64,000 nt of DNA from Flavobacterium anhuiense (GCF_004151235.1 NZ_JUIV01000002.1:124001-188000), one strand, 5' to 3'. Shown: positions 16,627 to 26,025, counted from the stretch's first letter. A program made the numbers and translations. Notes: generated by a model not told the origin, from the sequence alone.

Positions 16627-17316
16627 TTATAAATTGAGCACAAAGTTGTTAAGCAGTTTTTCTTCGTATTTCTCTTTATTAAAAGTGTATAAATAAGATC
16701 CTTTTCTAGAAGACTGCATGTCTTTTTCATCCAGTTTGTTTAAGATTTCTAAGGAATTTATTTTACTGATGAAATTTCTTTTGTCCAATTCTTTGCTCAA
16801 AATGGCTTCATACAATTCTAAAAGCTGACGCATGGTGAATTTCTCAGGAAGCAATTCAAAACCAATTGGTTTGATGGAAGTTTTGTAGCGAAGTCTCTTA
16901 ATGGCATTTTGGACCATTTCGTTGTGGTCAAAAATTAAGTTTGGCGCGTCATTAATAGGAAACCATTCTGCGTGATAATTTTTAATCAATTCAGTATTGT
17001 GGTTTTCAATATTAATTAAAGCAAAATAAGAAACCGAAATGGTTCTTTCTACCGGGTCACGATCTATTTCGCTGTAAGCATATAACTGCTCCATATAGAT
17101 ATCGTTAAGACCAGTATATGTATTTAAAATTCTGGTTGCAGCAGCATCTAAAACTTCATCACGCTTTAGAAATCCTCCAATCAAGGACCATTTTCCTTTT
17201 TCAGGCTCAAAATCTCTTTGAATTAAAAGGATTTTTAGCCCTTCATTGTCGAATCCAAAAATGATGCAGTCAACCGCCAATAAAACCTTATCGGCAGAAC
17301 TATAACTATCTAACAT
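16627..17316 (-). CDS. araR: Nudix-related transcriptional regulator (NrtR/AraR type), catalytically dead Nudix domain
   Basis: 229 residues. The N-terminal Nudix fold (residues 10-140) has the signature region GGFLKRDEVLDAAATRILNT. It keeps Gly48, Glu54 and Arg62, but the REUxEE segment reads RILNTY at 62-67, so the metal-binding glutamates are gone. The C-terminal part (from about residue 150; FTMRQLLELYEAIL, then RNFISKINSLEIL) is the winged-helix DNA-binding domain of NrtR proteins. A homologue in Bacteroides thetaiotaomicron, AraR, is an arabinose-responsive repressor. This gene is divergent from the GH51-araBDA locus, and matching operator-like sites precede it, GH51 and araB, supporting the AraR role. 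The effector is probably arabinose. Confidence 0.85.
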   Translation of the reverse strand: MLDSYSSADKVLLAVDCIIFGFDNEGLKILLIQRDFEPEKGKWSLIGGFLKRDEVLDAAATRILNTYTGLNDIYMEQLYAYSEIDRDPVERTISVSYFALINIENHNTELIKNYHAEWFPINDAPNLIFDHNEMVQNAIKRLRYKTSIKPIGFELLPEKFTMRQLLELYEAILSKELDKRNFISKINSLEILNKLDEKDMQSSRKGSYLYTFNKEKYEEKLLNNFVLNL

Positions 17317-17372
17317 ATATAATTAATTTGGATGGTAAATATATAAACTTCCTAAAACGTATCATAATTTAT

Positions 17373-17391
17373 TAATGTTGATTTTACACTT
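17373..17391. promoter_or_regulatory. Putative AraR operator 1 (upstream of araR)
   Basis: TAATGT-N7-ACACTT, a degenerate form of AAGTGT-N7-ACACTT (4 of 6 bases in the left arm). It is 57 bp upstream of the regulator start. It agrees with the site at 17756 at 13 of 19 positions. Possible autoregulation. Confidence 0.4.
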
Positions 17392-17755
17392 ATGCTAAAG
17401 TTCAATAAATGAATTATAATAATCAATTTTAAATGAATAATGATGAAACGATTTTTCTGTATTCTTTTTCAGTTCTATATCAAAAATTATTAAAGTCAAA
17501 GGTAGAAACATTTTTAAAAGAGAGTTAATCTCAGTATTATTATTTCGTGTTTTAAAATTAAATTTCTTCAAATTTTGTTACAAATGCCACCGTTCAAAAG
17601 TTTTTTGTCGATTTTTTTTGTTTTTTTAATTTATATATACTAATAAAACCCTTTTTTACACTGATTTTTAAGATCTAATTGCGAAATCCATTTTTTGCAA
17701 CCCGTTGTTTTGATATTTTTATTTTTTTATGTGGCTTTTTTTTATTTAAATTTAC

Positions 17756-17774
17756 AAATGTTAAACAAACACTT
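17756..17774. promoter_or_regulatory. Putative AraR operator 2 (upstream of GH51)
   Basis: AAATGT-N7-ACACTT, one mismatch from a perfect inverted repeat. It is 72 bp upstream of the GH51 start and identical at 15 of 19 positions to the reverse complement of the araB site at 19600. Confidence 0.5.
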
Positions 17775-17846
17775 ATTATTAAAAACCAAAAACATTAGAA
17801 ACAAGAGACATTCTCTATTCTAAACATCAAAAAAACCACAAAAGAC

Positions 17847-19391
17847 ATGAAAAAACTATTACTGATATTGTTTGCTGTATTCTGCATTCAAACCGTATCT
17901 GCACAAAAAGAGCCCACAATTGTTTCAATAAAAAATGATGCTTCGGCGCCAACCATTAATAGAAATATATACGGCCATTTTGCCGAACATTTAGGACGCT
18001 GTATTTACGGCGGTTTTTTTGTTGGAGATACTTCAAAAATTCCAAATACCAATGGAGTTCGAAATGATATTGTAAAAGCATTAAAAGATTTAAAAATTCC
18101 AAATCTACGATGGCCGGGCGGATGTTTTGCCGATACATACCACTGGAAAGATGGAATAGGTCCGAAGGAACAGCGCCCAACAATAGTAAACCAATGGTGG
18201 GGAGGTGTAACGGAAGATAATAGTTTCGGGACTCATGACTTTTTAAATATGTGTGAACTGCTTGGAGCAGAACCGTATTTATCTGGAAATGTCGGAAGCG
18301 GAACAGTTCAGGAATTAGCAGACTGGGTGCAATACACCAATTTCGGAGGAAAAAGCCCAATGAGTGATCTTCGCAAGAAAAACGGAAGAACCGAGCCATG
18401 GAAAGTAAAATACTGGGGAATTGGTAATGAAGCTTGGGGCTGCGGAGGAAATATGACCGCAGATTATTATGCAAACGAATATAAAAAGTTTGCCACTTTT
18501 ATGTCTGATTGGGGCAATACAGGAGGAATTACAAGAATCGCATCAGGGGCAAACAGTTCCGATTATAATTGGACAGAAGTTTTAATGAAGAACATTCCTT
18601 TAAATATGCTTGGCGGTGTTGGTGTTCACCATTATGCTGTAATTGATTGGGCCAAAAAAGGTGCTGATGTTGATTTTACCGAAAAAGAGTATTTCTTAAC
18701 CATGCAGTCGGCTTTAAAAATGGAAGAATTAGTGACAAAACATGCTGCTGTTATGGATAAATACGATCCAGAGAAAAAAGTAGCCATGATTGTTGACGAA
18801 TGGGGCGGCTGGTACGATGTTCAAAAAGGAACAAACCCAGGATTTTTATATCAGCAAAATACCATGAGAGACGCTGTCTTGGCTGGAGCAACATTAAATA
18901 TTTTCAATAATCACGCAGATCGTGTTCGTATGGCAAACTTAGCCCAATGTGTTAATGTGCTCCAAGCGGTAATCTTAACAGACAAAGCAAAAATGATCAC
19001 GACGCCGACCTATCATGTGATGAAAATGTACAGCGTGCATCAGGATGCCAAATTATTGTCAATAGATTTTAAATCGCCTTCTTATGTTTTTGATGGACAA
19101 AGTATTCCAGCGGTTTCAGCTTCAGCTTCAAAAGACCAGAGCGGTTCTGTTCATATTTCGCTGGTAAATATTGACCCAGTAAATAAAAACAAAATAGAAA
19201 TTGATGTAAAAGATCTAGGTGTAAAAGTTTTTTCAGGAAGTGTAATCACTGCTTCAAAACTTCAGGATTATAATTCTTTCGAAAATCCAAATAAAATTGT
19301 TCCAGTTGCTTTTAAAGGTTTTGAAAATAAAAAAGGGAAACTTGAAATAACATTGCCTCCTTACTCTGTATTGGTTTTAGAAGGAAAGTAA
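17847..19391 (+). CDS. Alpha-L-arabinofuranosidase, GH51, exported
   Basis: 514 residues with a clear signal peptide (MKKLLLILFAVFCIQTVSAQ), so it is periplasmic or surface-located. It releases terminal L-arabinofuranose from arabinan or arabinoxylan oligosaccharides. GH51 features: NIYGHFAEHLGRCIYGG near residue 40, LRWPGGCFADTYHWKDG, the acid/base Glu in WGIGNEAWG (about residue 193) and the nucleophile Glu in IVDEWGGWYD (about residue 313). The C-terminal beta-domain is present (HISLVNID, and PPYSVLVLEGK at the end). It heads the arabinose gene set and carries its own operator-like site; a hairpin after its stop suggests a separate unit from araBDA. It supplies free arabinose for the isomerase pathway. 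Confidence 0.94.
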   Translation: MKKLLLILFAVFCIQTVSAQKEPTIVSIKNDASAPTINRNIYGHFAEHLGRCIYGGFFVGDTSKIPNTNGVRNDIVKALKDLKIPNLRWPGGCFADTYHWKDGIGPKEQRPTIVNQWWGGVTEDNSFGTHDFLNMCELLGAEPYLSGNVGSGTVQELADWVQYTNFGGKSPMSDLRKKNGRTEPWKVKYWGIGNEAWGCGGNMTADYYANEYKKFATFMSDWGNTGGITRIASGANSSDYNWTEVLMKNIPLNMLGGVGVHHYAVIDWAKKGADVDFTEKEYFLTMQSALKMEELVTKHAAVMDKYDPEKKVAMIVDEWGGWYDVQKGTNPGFLYQQNTMRDAVLAGATLNIFNNHADRVRMANLAQCVNVLQAVILTDKAKMITTPTYHVMKMYSVHQDAKLLSIDFKSPSYVFDGQSIPAVSASASKDQSGSVHISLVNIDPVNKNKIEIDVKDLGVKVFSGSVITASKLQDYNSFENPNKIVPVAFKGFENKKGKLEITLPPYSVLVLEGK

Positions 19392-19406
19392 TTGATGAAA
19401 AATCTT

Positions 19407-19436
19407 AAAATCCGTTCTGCAAAAAGAGCGGATTTT
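19407..19436 (+). terminator. Hairpin after the GH51 gene
   Basis: AAAATCCG ... CGGATTTT (8-bp stem with further partial pairing inside), 16 bp after the stop. It lacks a long T tail, so termination may be incomplete. Confidence 0.6.
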
Positions 19437-19599
19437 ACAGGTTAAGCAAACAAAATGCAATTTTTAAAATAATTGACTTTTGTTTAAGGATGAAATAATC
19501 GCAATATTATAAATGTGTCATTGATATTTATTTTCTGATTTAGTGCTAAAGTGCTGTTTTAATGCATTTATAGCAAAAATTAATTATGCACTTTCGATT

Positions 19600-19618
19600 A
19601 AGTGTTTTTTGTACACTT
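19600..19618. promoter_or_regulatory. Putative AraR operator 3 overlapping the araB promoter
   Basis: AAGTGT-N7-ACACTT with perfect 6-bp arms. It covers the TTG (19609-19611) that serves as the -33 element of the araB promoter, so binding should block transcription of araB-araD-araA. Confidence 0.6.
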
Positions 19619-19642
19619 ATAAAATATTTATGTCTATATTTG
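19609..19642 (+). promoter_or_regulatory. araBDA promoter
   Basis: TTG at 19609-19611, 23 bp, then TATATTTG at 19635-19642, matching the Bacteroidetes consensus. The expected start is near 19649, leaving a short leader before the araB ATG at 19667. Confidence 0.65.
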
Positions 19643-19666
19643 TCAATATTTTAAAATAAAATACGA

Positions 19667-21358
19667 ATGAAAAATTATGTAATAGGATTGGACTACGGAA
19701 CAGATTCTGTTCGCGCGGTGCTAATTGATACTGAGGATGGGCAGGAGCTGGCATCGAATGTTTCTCATTACAAAAGATGGAAAAACAAGCAATATTGTGA
19801 CGCCTCTATAAACCAATTTCGCCAGCATCCTTTAGATCATATTGAAGGATTGGAAATTACAATTCAGAATGTTGTAAAAGAAAGCAAAGTCGATCCGTCA
19901 TTGATTCGCGGAATCTGTATTGATACAACAGGATCTTCTCCTGTTCCAGTTACAAAAGACGGAACGCCATTAGCCCTGACAAAAGGTTTTGAAGAAAACC
20001 CAAACGCGATGATGGTGTTATGGAAAGATCATACTTCTATAAATGAAGCAAACGAAATTAACGAACTGGCAGTAAGCTGGGGCGGAGAAGATGTTACGAA
20101 ATATGTGGGAGGAATTTATTCATCAGAATGGTTTTGGGCAAAAATCCTTCATATTGCAAGACAAGACGAAGCGGTTAGAAATGCAGCACACACTTGGATG
20201 GAGCACTGCGATTTAATGACCTATTTATTAATTGAAGACAAAGATTTAAAAACCTTAAAAAGAAGCCGTTGCGCAGCAGGACACAAAGCAATGTGGCACA
20301 CTGACTGGAACGGATTGCCGCCAGTTGAATTTTTGGAAAAATTACATCCATATTTAGCACAGCTTCGAGGTAATTTATATGATGAAACTTATACATCAGA
20401 TTTAGTTGCTGGAACACTAAGCAAAGAATGGGCAGACCGTTTAGGGCTTTCAACAGAAACAGTTGTTGCTGTTGGAACTTTCGATGCGCATTCTGGAGCT
20501 GTTGGAGCTAAAATCGAAGAAAATACTTTAGTTCGCGTTATGGGAACTTCAACTTGCGATATCCTAGTTGGTTCTTATGATGAAGTAGGAACAAAAACCG
20601 TTCGCGGAATTTGCGGACAAGTTGACGGTTCTGTTATTCCGGGCTTTATTGGTTTAGAAGCAGGACAATCTGCTTTTGGTGATTTATTGGCTTGGTACAA
20701 AGAATTATTAATGTGGCCGACAGAACATTTATTAAGTTCTTCATCTGTTTTAAATGAGGCTCAAAAAGAACAATTAAGAGAAGAATTCAGCGATAAATTA
20801 ATTGTGGAATTAACAAAAGAAGCAGAGAAAATTCCTGTTTCTGAAAGTCTTCCAATTGCTTTAGACTGGATCAACGGAAGAAGGACTCCAGATGCAAATC
20901 AAGAATTAAAAAGCGCCATTTCAAATCTTTCTTTAGGAACAAAAGCGCCACATATTTTCAAAGCTTTAGTAAACGCAATCTGTTTTGGAGCGAAGAAAAT
21001 CGTAGACCGTTTTGAAGAAGAAGGTGTAAAAATTGACAGCGTTATCGGAATTGGAGGCGTTGCTCGTAAATCTCCTTTCATTATGCAGACTTTGGCTAAC
21101 GTTTTAAACAAGCCAATTAAAATTGCAGCTTCAGATCAAACTCCAGCTTTAGGAGCGGCAATTTACGCAGCCGTTGCAGCCGGAATTTATCCAAACGTAA
21201 TCGAAGCAAGCCAAAAAATCGGAAGTGATTTTGATGGAGAATATTTTCCTCAGACTGATAAAGTGGAAGCGTATCATAAACTGCTTTTAGGGTACGAAAA
21301 ACTAAGTGCTTTTGCAGATCCAACTATTAAAATTTCTCAAAATGAGTTCTCTTTATAA
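19667..21358 (+). CDS. araB: Ribulokinase
   Basis: 563 residues, close to E. coli AraB. An FGGY-type sugar kinase that phosphorylates L-ribulose with ATP. Motifs: GLDYGTDSVRAVLID at the N-terminus (phosphate 1), ICIDTTGSSPVPVT, VGTFDAHSGAVGA, VMGTSTCDILVG, and IGIGGVARKSPFIMQTLANVL with SDQTPALGAAIYAAVA in the C-terminal domain. It overlaps araD by 17 bases and is preceded by the araBDA promoter with an operator-like site. Arabinose isomerase lies third, so the order is araB-araD-araA. Confidence 0.97.
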   Translation: MKNYVIGLDYGTDSVRAVLIDTEDGQELASNVSHYKRWKNKQYCDASINQFRQHPLDHIEGLEITIQNVVKESKVDPSLIRGICIDTTGSSPVPVTKDGTPLALTKGFEENPNAMMVLWKDHTSINEANEINELAVSWGGEDVTKYVGGIYSSEWFWAKILHIARQDEAVRNAAHTWMEHCDLMTYLLIEDKDLKTLKRSRCAAGHKAMWHTDWNGLPPVEFLEKLHPYLAQLRGNLYDETYTSDLVAGTLSKEWADRLGLSTETVVAVGTFDAHSGAVGAKIEENTLVRVMGTSTCDILVGSYDEVGTKTVRGICGQVDGSVIPGFIGLEAGQSAFGDLLAWYKELLMWPTEHLLSSSSVLNEAQKEQLREEFSDKLIVELTKEAEKIPVSESLPIALDWINGRRTPDANQELKSAISNLSLGTKAPHIFKALVNAICFGAKKIVDRFEEEGVKIDSVIGIGGVARKSPFIMQTLANVLNKPIKIAASDQTPALGAAIYAAVAAGIYPNVIEASQKIGSDFDGEYFPQTDKVEAYHKLLLGYEKLSAFADPTIKISQNEFSL

Positions 21359-22043
21359 AGATTTAAAACAAGAATGCTACGAAGCCAATATGCAGTTAAA
21401 TGCATTGAATTTGGTGGTATACACTTTTGGAAACGTAAGCGCTGTCGACAGAAAAAATGGTGTTTTTGCCATTAAGCCAAGCGGGGTTCCTTACGAAGAT
21501 TTAAAACCTGAAGATATTGTAATTGTCGATTTTGATAATAATGTTATCGAAGGAAATTTGCGTCCGTCGTCTGACACAAAAACGCATGCTTATTTATACA
21601 AACATTGGCCAAATATTGGCGGAGTTGCGCATACTCACGCAACCTATTCTGTGGCTTGGGCGCAATCTCAATTGGATATTCCGATTTTCGGAACAACTCA
21701 TGCCGATCATTTAACGGCTGATATTCCATGTGCACCGCCAATGGCAGATTCTCTAATTGAAGGAAACTACGAGCATAATACCGGAATTCAGATTCTGGAT
21801 TGTTTCAAAGAAAAAAATCTTTCATACGAAGAAGTTGAAATGATTCTAATTGGAAATCATGGTCCGTTTGCTTGGGGAAAAAACGCGGCAAAAGCGGTTT
21901 ACAACAGTAAAGTTTTGGAAGTTGTAGCAGAAATGGCCTACCTGACTTTACAAATCAACCCAAACGCACCAAGATTAAAAGATTCATTAATAAAGAAACA
22001 TTACAATCGTAAACACGGAAAAGATTCGTATTACGGACAATAA
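21342..22043 (+). CDS. araD: L-ribulose-5-phosphate 4-epimerase
   Basis: 233 residues from the ATG at 21342 (MSSLYKDLKQECYEAN), which overlaps the end of araB by 17 bases. An earlier in-frame start at 21306 would place 12 unrelated residues deep inside araB and is rejected. A class II aldolase-fold enzyme that makes D-xylulose-5-phosphate. Seen: GNVSAVDR, AIKPSGVPYEDL, the zinc ligands in HTHATYSVAWAQ and the catalytic loop GNHGPFAWGK. Translational coupling to araB is likely. Confidence 0.97.
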   Translation: MSSLYKDLKQECYEANMQLNALNLVVYTFGNVSAVDRKNGVFAIKPSGVPYEDLKPEDIVIVDFDNNVIEGNLRPSSDTKTHAYLYKHWPNIGGVAHTHATYSVAWAQSQLDIPIFGTTHADHLTADIPCAPPMADSLIEGNYEHNTGIQILDCFKEKNLSYEEVEMILIGNHGPFAWGKNAAKAVYNSKVLEVVAEMAYLTLQINPNAPRLKDSLIKKHYNRKHGKDSYYGQ

Positions 22044-22127
22044 ATAATTTTAGATTTTAGAATGCAGATTTTAGATTTTAGAACCTGCAAACGATTAAAC
22101 AATTCAACAAATAAAAGATTAAACAGC

Positions 22128-23636
22128 ATGATAGATATATCTCAAAAAGAAGTATGGTTTGTAGTAGGAAGCCAAGAATTATATGGTGAAGAAACGCTTA
22201 GAAAAGTAGCGGAACATTCGCAGATTATTGCAAAAGGATTAGATGCTTCGTCTTCAATTCCGGTAAAAGTGGTTTATAAAGATGTGGTGAAATCGCCTTC
22301 ACAAATTTTAGATGTGTGTTTGGCTGCAAACTCAGCTAAAAACTGTATCGGAATTATTGCTTGGATGCACACTTTCTCTCCAGCAAAAATGTGGATTGGC
22401 GGTTTGAACATTTTGAAAAAGCCATTATGCCACTTGCATACACAATATAATGCTGAAATTCCGTGGGGATCTATCGACATGGATTTCATGAACTTGAACC
22501 AATCGGCCCACGGAGATCGTGAATTCGGTTTTATTATGTCAAGATTACGTAAAAAACGTAAAGTAGTAGTTGGACATTGGGAAGATCAAAGAGTTCAAAA
22601 ACAGTTAGGAATCTGGTCAAGAGTTGTCCTTGGATGGGATGAACTTCAAAACTTAAAAGTAGCTCGTATTGGAGATAATATGCGCGAAGTTGCCGTTACA
22701 GAAGGTGATAAAGTTGAAGCTCAAATTCGTTTCGGAATGTCTGTAAACGGATATGATTCTTCAGATGTTACTAAACATATCGAAAAAGTAACAGATAAAG
22801 AATTAAACGATTTATTAGCTGTTTACGAGCAATCATATAACTTAACTGATTCATTAAAAGAAGGCGGAGCACAAAGAAGTTCTTTGGTTGAAGCGGCAAA
22901 AATTGAATTAGGATTAAGAGCTTTCCTTGAAGAAGGAGGTTTTGGAGCTTTCACAGATACATTCGAAAATCTTGGTGCTTGGAAACAATTGCCAGGAATT
23001 GCAACACAGAGATTAATGGCCGATGGTTATGGTTTTGGTGGAGAAGGAGATTGGAAAACGGCAGCAATGGTTAGGGCTTTAAAAGTGATGTGTGTTGGTC
23101 TTGATGGCGGAACTTCTTTCATGGAAGATTACACTTACCACTTCACACCACAAAAATCGTATGTTTTAGGATCTCACATGTTAGAAATCTGTCCATCTAT
23201 TGCTGATGGAAAACCTTCTTGCGAAGTGCATCCTTTAGGAATTGGCGGAAAAGAAGATCCAGCTCGCTTGGTGTTCAATTCTCCTGCTGGTGATGCCATC
23301 AACGTTTCTTTGGTTGATATGGGAACTCGTTTCCGCTTAATTGTAAACGAAGTTGAAGCAGTTAAGCCAATGGCTGAATTACCAAAATTACCTGTTGCAC
23401 GTGTTCTTTGGGATTGTAAACCAAATCTTGAAGTTGCAGCAACAGCTTGGATTTTAGCTGGTGGAGCGCATCATACCGTTTATAGCCAGTCAATCACAAC
23501 TGAATACATGGAAGATTTCGCGGATATTGCGGGAATAGAATTATTGGTTATTGATGAAAAAACTACTGTAAGAGAGTTTAAAGATAAAATTAATGCCAAC
23601 GAAGCATATTACCATTTGTTTCAACACGGCCTTTAA
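22128..23636 (+). CDS. araA: L-arabinose isomerase
   Basis: 502 residues from the ATG at 22128 ([22 protein letters not shown]), matching the usual 500-residue enzyme. An upstream start at 22062 lies in short repetitive text and is rejected. It converts L-arabinose to L-ribulose. Seen: [15 protein letters not shown], the region with [12 protein letters not shown] and [16 protein letters not shown], the metal-site Glu residues in DTFENLG and MEDYTYHF, and His in [10 protein letters not shown]. It ends the araB-araD-araA run, 84 bp after araD. Confidence 0.97.
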   Translation: MIDISQKEVWFVVGSQELYGEETLRKVAEHSQIIAKGLDASSSIPVKVVYKDVVKSPSQILDVCLAANSAKNCIGIIAWMHTFSPAKMWIGGLNILKKPLCHLHTQYNAEIPWGSIDMDFMNLNQSAHGDREFGFIMSRLRKKRKVVVGHWEDQRVQKQLGIWSRVVLGWDELQNLKVARIGDNMREVAVTEGDKVEAQIRFGMSVNGYDSSDVTKHIEKVTDKELNDLLAVYEQSYNLTDSLKEGGAQRSSLVEAAKIELGLRAFLEEGGFGAFTDTFENLGAWKQLPGIATQRLMADGYGFGGEGDWKTAAMVRALKVMCVGLDGGTSFMEDYTYHFTPQKSYVLGSHMLEICPSIADGKPSCEVHPLGIGGKEDPARLVFNSPAGDAINVSLVDMGTRFRLIVNEVEAVKPMAELPKLPVARVLWDCKPNLEVAATAWILAGGAHHTVYSQSITTEYMEDFADIAGIELLVIDEKTTVREFKDKINANEAYYHLFQHGL

Positions 23637-23744
23637 ATTAGTCAAAAGTCTAATGTCATAAAGTCTTAAAGATTTAGTTACTTTGAGGAATTGACTTTAA
23701 GACTTTCGGCTTTAAGACTTTACTAACTTAAAAAACTATCATTT

Positions 23745-24929
23745 ATGAATGTATTAAAACGTTCCCTTTTTATACTAAGCATGCTAGGTATTGCTATAGT
23801 TACAGTTCAATGCAAAAGCGATAAAAAAATGGATAACACTACAGTTTCTTCAGATAAAAAAGGAGAAGTTACAATTGAAAAATCAGAATACGGAACAACA
23901 GCTAAAGGCGAAAAAGTTGAGAGCTATAAACTGAAAAACCAAAATGGGATGGAGGTTGATATCATCACTTTTGGAGGAAGAATTACCGATTTGAAAGTGC
24001 CAAATAAAGCTGGCGTTTCAGAAAATGTTGTAATCGGATTTAGTTCTTTGGCACAATATGAAAAAGAAAATCCGTTTTTTGGAGCTTTGATCGGAAGATT
24101 CGGAAACAGAATTGCAAAAGGTAAATTTTCATTAGATGGAAAAGAATATCAGTTAGCAATTAACAATGCGCCAAATGCTTTGCACGGTGGTCCGCAAGGA
24201 TTCTTCAATGTAGTTTGGAAAGCAGATGAGGTTAAATCTGGCGAAACAGCTTCTTTAAAATTGTCTTATGTAAGCAAAGATATGGAAGAAGGTTATCCAG
24301 GAAATCTGAAAGTTTTTGTGACTTATACCTTGACAAATGATAATCAATTAGAAGTTTTATACGAAGCAACAACTGATAAGAAAACAGTTGTAAACTTAAC
24401 ACAGCATTCGTATTTCAACCTATCAGGAGATTTCACCAAAACCATTTTAGATCACGAATTGACTTTAAATGCAGATAAATTAGTCCCAGTTGATGCAGAT
24501 TTAATTCCGACAGGAAAATTAGAAGATGTTGCGGGCACTCCTTTCGATTTTAGAACTCCAAAATTAATTGGAAAAGACATTAATGCTAAAAATGACCAGT
24601 TAGAAAAAGGAAAAGGTTATGATCACTGCTGGGTATTGAACAATCCTGAAAAAGGAAAAACAATCATTGCAAAAGTGTATCACGCCGCAAGCGGACGAGT
24701 TATGGAAATGACAACAGACGAACCTGGAATTCAGTTCTATTCTGGAAACTTCCTTGACGGAACGTTGCCAATGCCAAACGGAGGAACTTTTGCACACAGA
24801 ACAGGATTATGTCTAGAAACAGAACATTATCCAGATTCTCCAAACCAGAAAAACTTCCCAACAACGGTTTTAAACCCGGGAGAAAATTATAAAACGAAAA
24901 CTACTTTTAAGTTTTCAGTTAAAAAATAG
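23745..24929 (+). CDS. galM: Aldose 1-epimerase, lipoprotein form
   Basis: 394 residues. Unlike the cytoplasmic GalM at 14463, this one starts with a lipoprotein signal (MNVLKRSLFILSMLGIAIVT, then VQC), with the acylated Cys at residue 23 followed by a Lys/Asp-rich linker. It is therefore expected in the periplasm, tethered to a membrane. The epimerase domain starts near residue 60: TFGGRITDLKVPNK, GALIGRFGNRIAKG, NALHGGPQGFFNVVW, catalytic His in NLTQHSYFNLSGD, catalytic Glu in GLCLETEHYPDSPNQ. Placed 108 bp after araA, it probably speeds anomer exchange of arabinose or other sugars before transport. A strong terminator follows. Confidence 0.93.
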   Translation: MNVLKRSLFILSMLGIAIVTVQCKSDKKMDNTTVSSDKKGEVTIEKSEYGTTAKGEKVESYKLKNQNGMEVDIITFGGRITDLKVPNKAGVSENVVIGFSSLAQYEKENPFFGALIGRFGNRIAKGKFSLDGKEYQLAINNAPNALHGGPQGFFNVVWKADEVKSGETASLKLSYVSKDMEEGYPGNLKVFVTYTLTNDNQLEVLYEATTDKKTVVNLTQHSYFNLSGDFTKTILDHELTLNADKLVPVDADLIPTGKLEDVAGTPFDFRTPKLIGKDINAKNDQLEKGKGYDHCWVLNNPEKGKTIIAKVYHAASGRVMEMTTDEPGIQFYSGNFLDGTLPMPNGGTFAHRTGLCLETEHYPDSPNQKNFPTTVLNPGENYKTKTTFKFSVKK

Positions 24930-24963
24930 TTTTAGAATCTGTTTATTAATTTAGTAATTTTCT

Positions 24964-24999
24964 AAAAACCTCGAAAGTAATTGCTTTCGAGGTTTTTTT
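24964..24999 (+). terminator. Intrinsic terminator ending the arabinose gene set
   Basis: A 14-bp stem (AAAAACCTCGAAAG and its complement) with a 6-base loop, ending in a T run. Confidence 0.95.
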
Positions 25000-25024
25000 G
25001 TTGACACAAAGAATTCATTCATTT

Positions 25025-25126
25025 TTGTCATTTCGACGAAGGAGAAATCTTCGCAAGTAGCTCTACAAAGATTGGAATTGCAGTGTGGAATTTCTCACGA
25101 AGATTTCTCCTTCGTCGAAATGACAA
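25025..25126. repeat. Large inverted repeat with 29-bp perfect arms
   Basis: Arms at 25025-25053 and 25098-25126 are exact complements, beginning TTGTCATTTCGACGAAGG. The loop is 44 bases. It sits between the arabinose terminator and the OsmC gene and looks like a flavobacterial intergenic element. Confidence 0.9.
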
Positions 25127-25192
25127 TATAGTGTTTAAACTTAAAGCCTTAACTGTATTTAATAGTAACTTTGCTATGTTAAAGAAGACAAA

Positions 25193-25648
25193 ATGAAACA
25201 TCTATTCAAAGCGCAGTTAAACTGGACTTCAAAAAAAGAAGAGGCATCCTCAAAAAACTATAGTAAAACCCATAAAATTCAAATTGAAGGAAAACCAGTT
25301 TTAGATGTTTCAGCAGCAAAAGCATTTAAAGGCGATCCAGAATTATACAATCCCGAAGATTTATTGTTGAGCAGTTTAGTTTCCTGCCATATGATGTCAT
25401 ATTTATATGTCTGCTCGCAAAACGGAATAGAAGTTCTTGAATATTCAGACAATGCCGAAGCAACTTTAGAAGTAAATCCAGACGGAAGCGGACGTTTTAT
25501 TGAAGTAAGATTATTTCCAAAAGTAAAAATCTCAAATCCAGACCAAATTGAATTGGCTTTGGAGTTGCATAAGAAAGCGAATCAATTGTGTTTTATTGCT
25601 AATTCATGCAATTTTCCTGTTTTGCATGAGGCGAGTTGTGAGGTTTGA
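25193..25648 (+). CDS. OsmC family peroxiredoxin-like protein
   Basis: 151 residues, OsmC/Ohr fold. Such proteins reduce organic hydroperoxides with a pair of Cys residues. The first Cys is in LVSCHMMSYLYVC and the second in CFIANSCNFPVLHE near the C-terminus, both in their family positions. ALELHKKANQLC is the helix carrying the second site. No signal peptide, so cytoplasmic. It stands alone between an inverted repeat and a tRNA gene on the other strand. Whether the substrate is a peroxide or another electrophile cannot be read from sequence. Confidence 0.88.
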   Translation: MKHLFKAQLNWTSKKEEASSKNYSKTHKIQIEGKPVLDVSAAKAFKGDPELYNPEDLLLSSLVSCHMMSYLYVCSQNGIEVLEYSDNAEATLEVNPDGSGRFIEVRLFPKVKISNPDQIELALELHKKANQLCFIANSCNFPVLHEASCEV

Positions 25649-25741
25649 AACATATAAGTGATATAAGTTCATTCAGTAAAAACTGAATTATACGCAAAGT
25701 TATATTTACTTATATATCTTAATATGGTTAAAAAAAGAGAT

Positions 25742-25774
25742 AAAAAAAACCTCTTCCGTTAAGAAGAGGTTTTT
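25742..25774 (-). terminator. Intrinsic terminator after tRNA-Leu
   Basis: On the minus strand, AACCTCTTC pairs with GAAGAGGTT and is followed by a run of T, directly beyond the tRNA 3' end. Confidence 0.85.
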
Positions 25775-25777
25775 ATG

Positions 25778-25857
25778 TACCCGGAGCCGGAGTCGAACCG
25801 GCACGGTTTCCCACAGGTGTTTGAGACCAGCGCGTCTACCAATTCCGCCATCCGGGC
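25778..25857 (-). tRNA. tRNA-Leu (anticodon CAA)
   Basis: 80 nt on the minus strand. It starts GCCCGGATGGCGGAATTGG and ends in the T-arm GCCGG-TTCGACT-CCGGC and TCCGGGTA. The anticodon loop CTCAAAC gives CAA. The long variable arm fits a class II tRNA. CCA is not encoded. The anticodon stem has one T-T mismatch. Confidence 0.92.
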
Positions 25858-25991
25858 GTAGCAGACGAAAAAATAAATGATAAATCAGTTATTTTAACGC
25901 AATAGAATGAAGTCATAAATGGCGTCATTCCTTTAACACGGTGCAAATGTAAAAAATAATTTTAAACGAACTACTAAAAATACTTAATTTT

Positions 25992-26025
25992 TTGCTTTCA
26001 GTGTCCAATAAATTTTATAAATTTG
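25992..26025 (+). promoter_or_regulatory. prs promoter
   Basis: TTG at 25992-25994, 23 bp, TAAATTTG at 26018-26025. The expected start near 26032 leaves a leader of about 114 nt before prs. Confidence 0.6.

Larger units (their letters stand above)
17317..17846. other. 530-bp intergenic region between the AraR-type gene and the GH51 gene
   Basis: No coding frame is credible. It is very T-rich in the middle (17555-17740) and holds two operator-like sites (17373-17391 and 17756-17774). TAAATTTA at 17747-17754, next to the second site, could be a degenerate -7 element for the GH51 gene; no TTG lies at the right distance. Confidence 0.6.
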
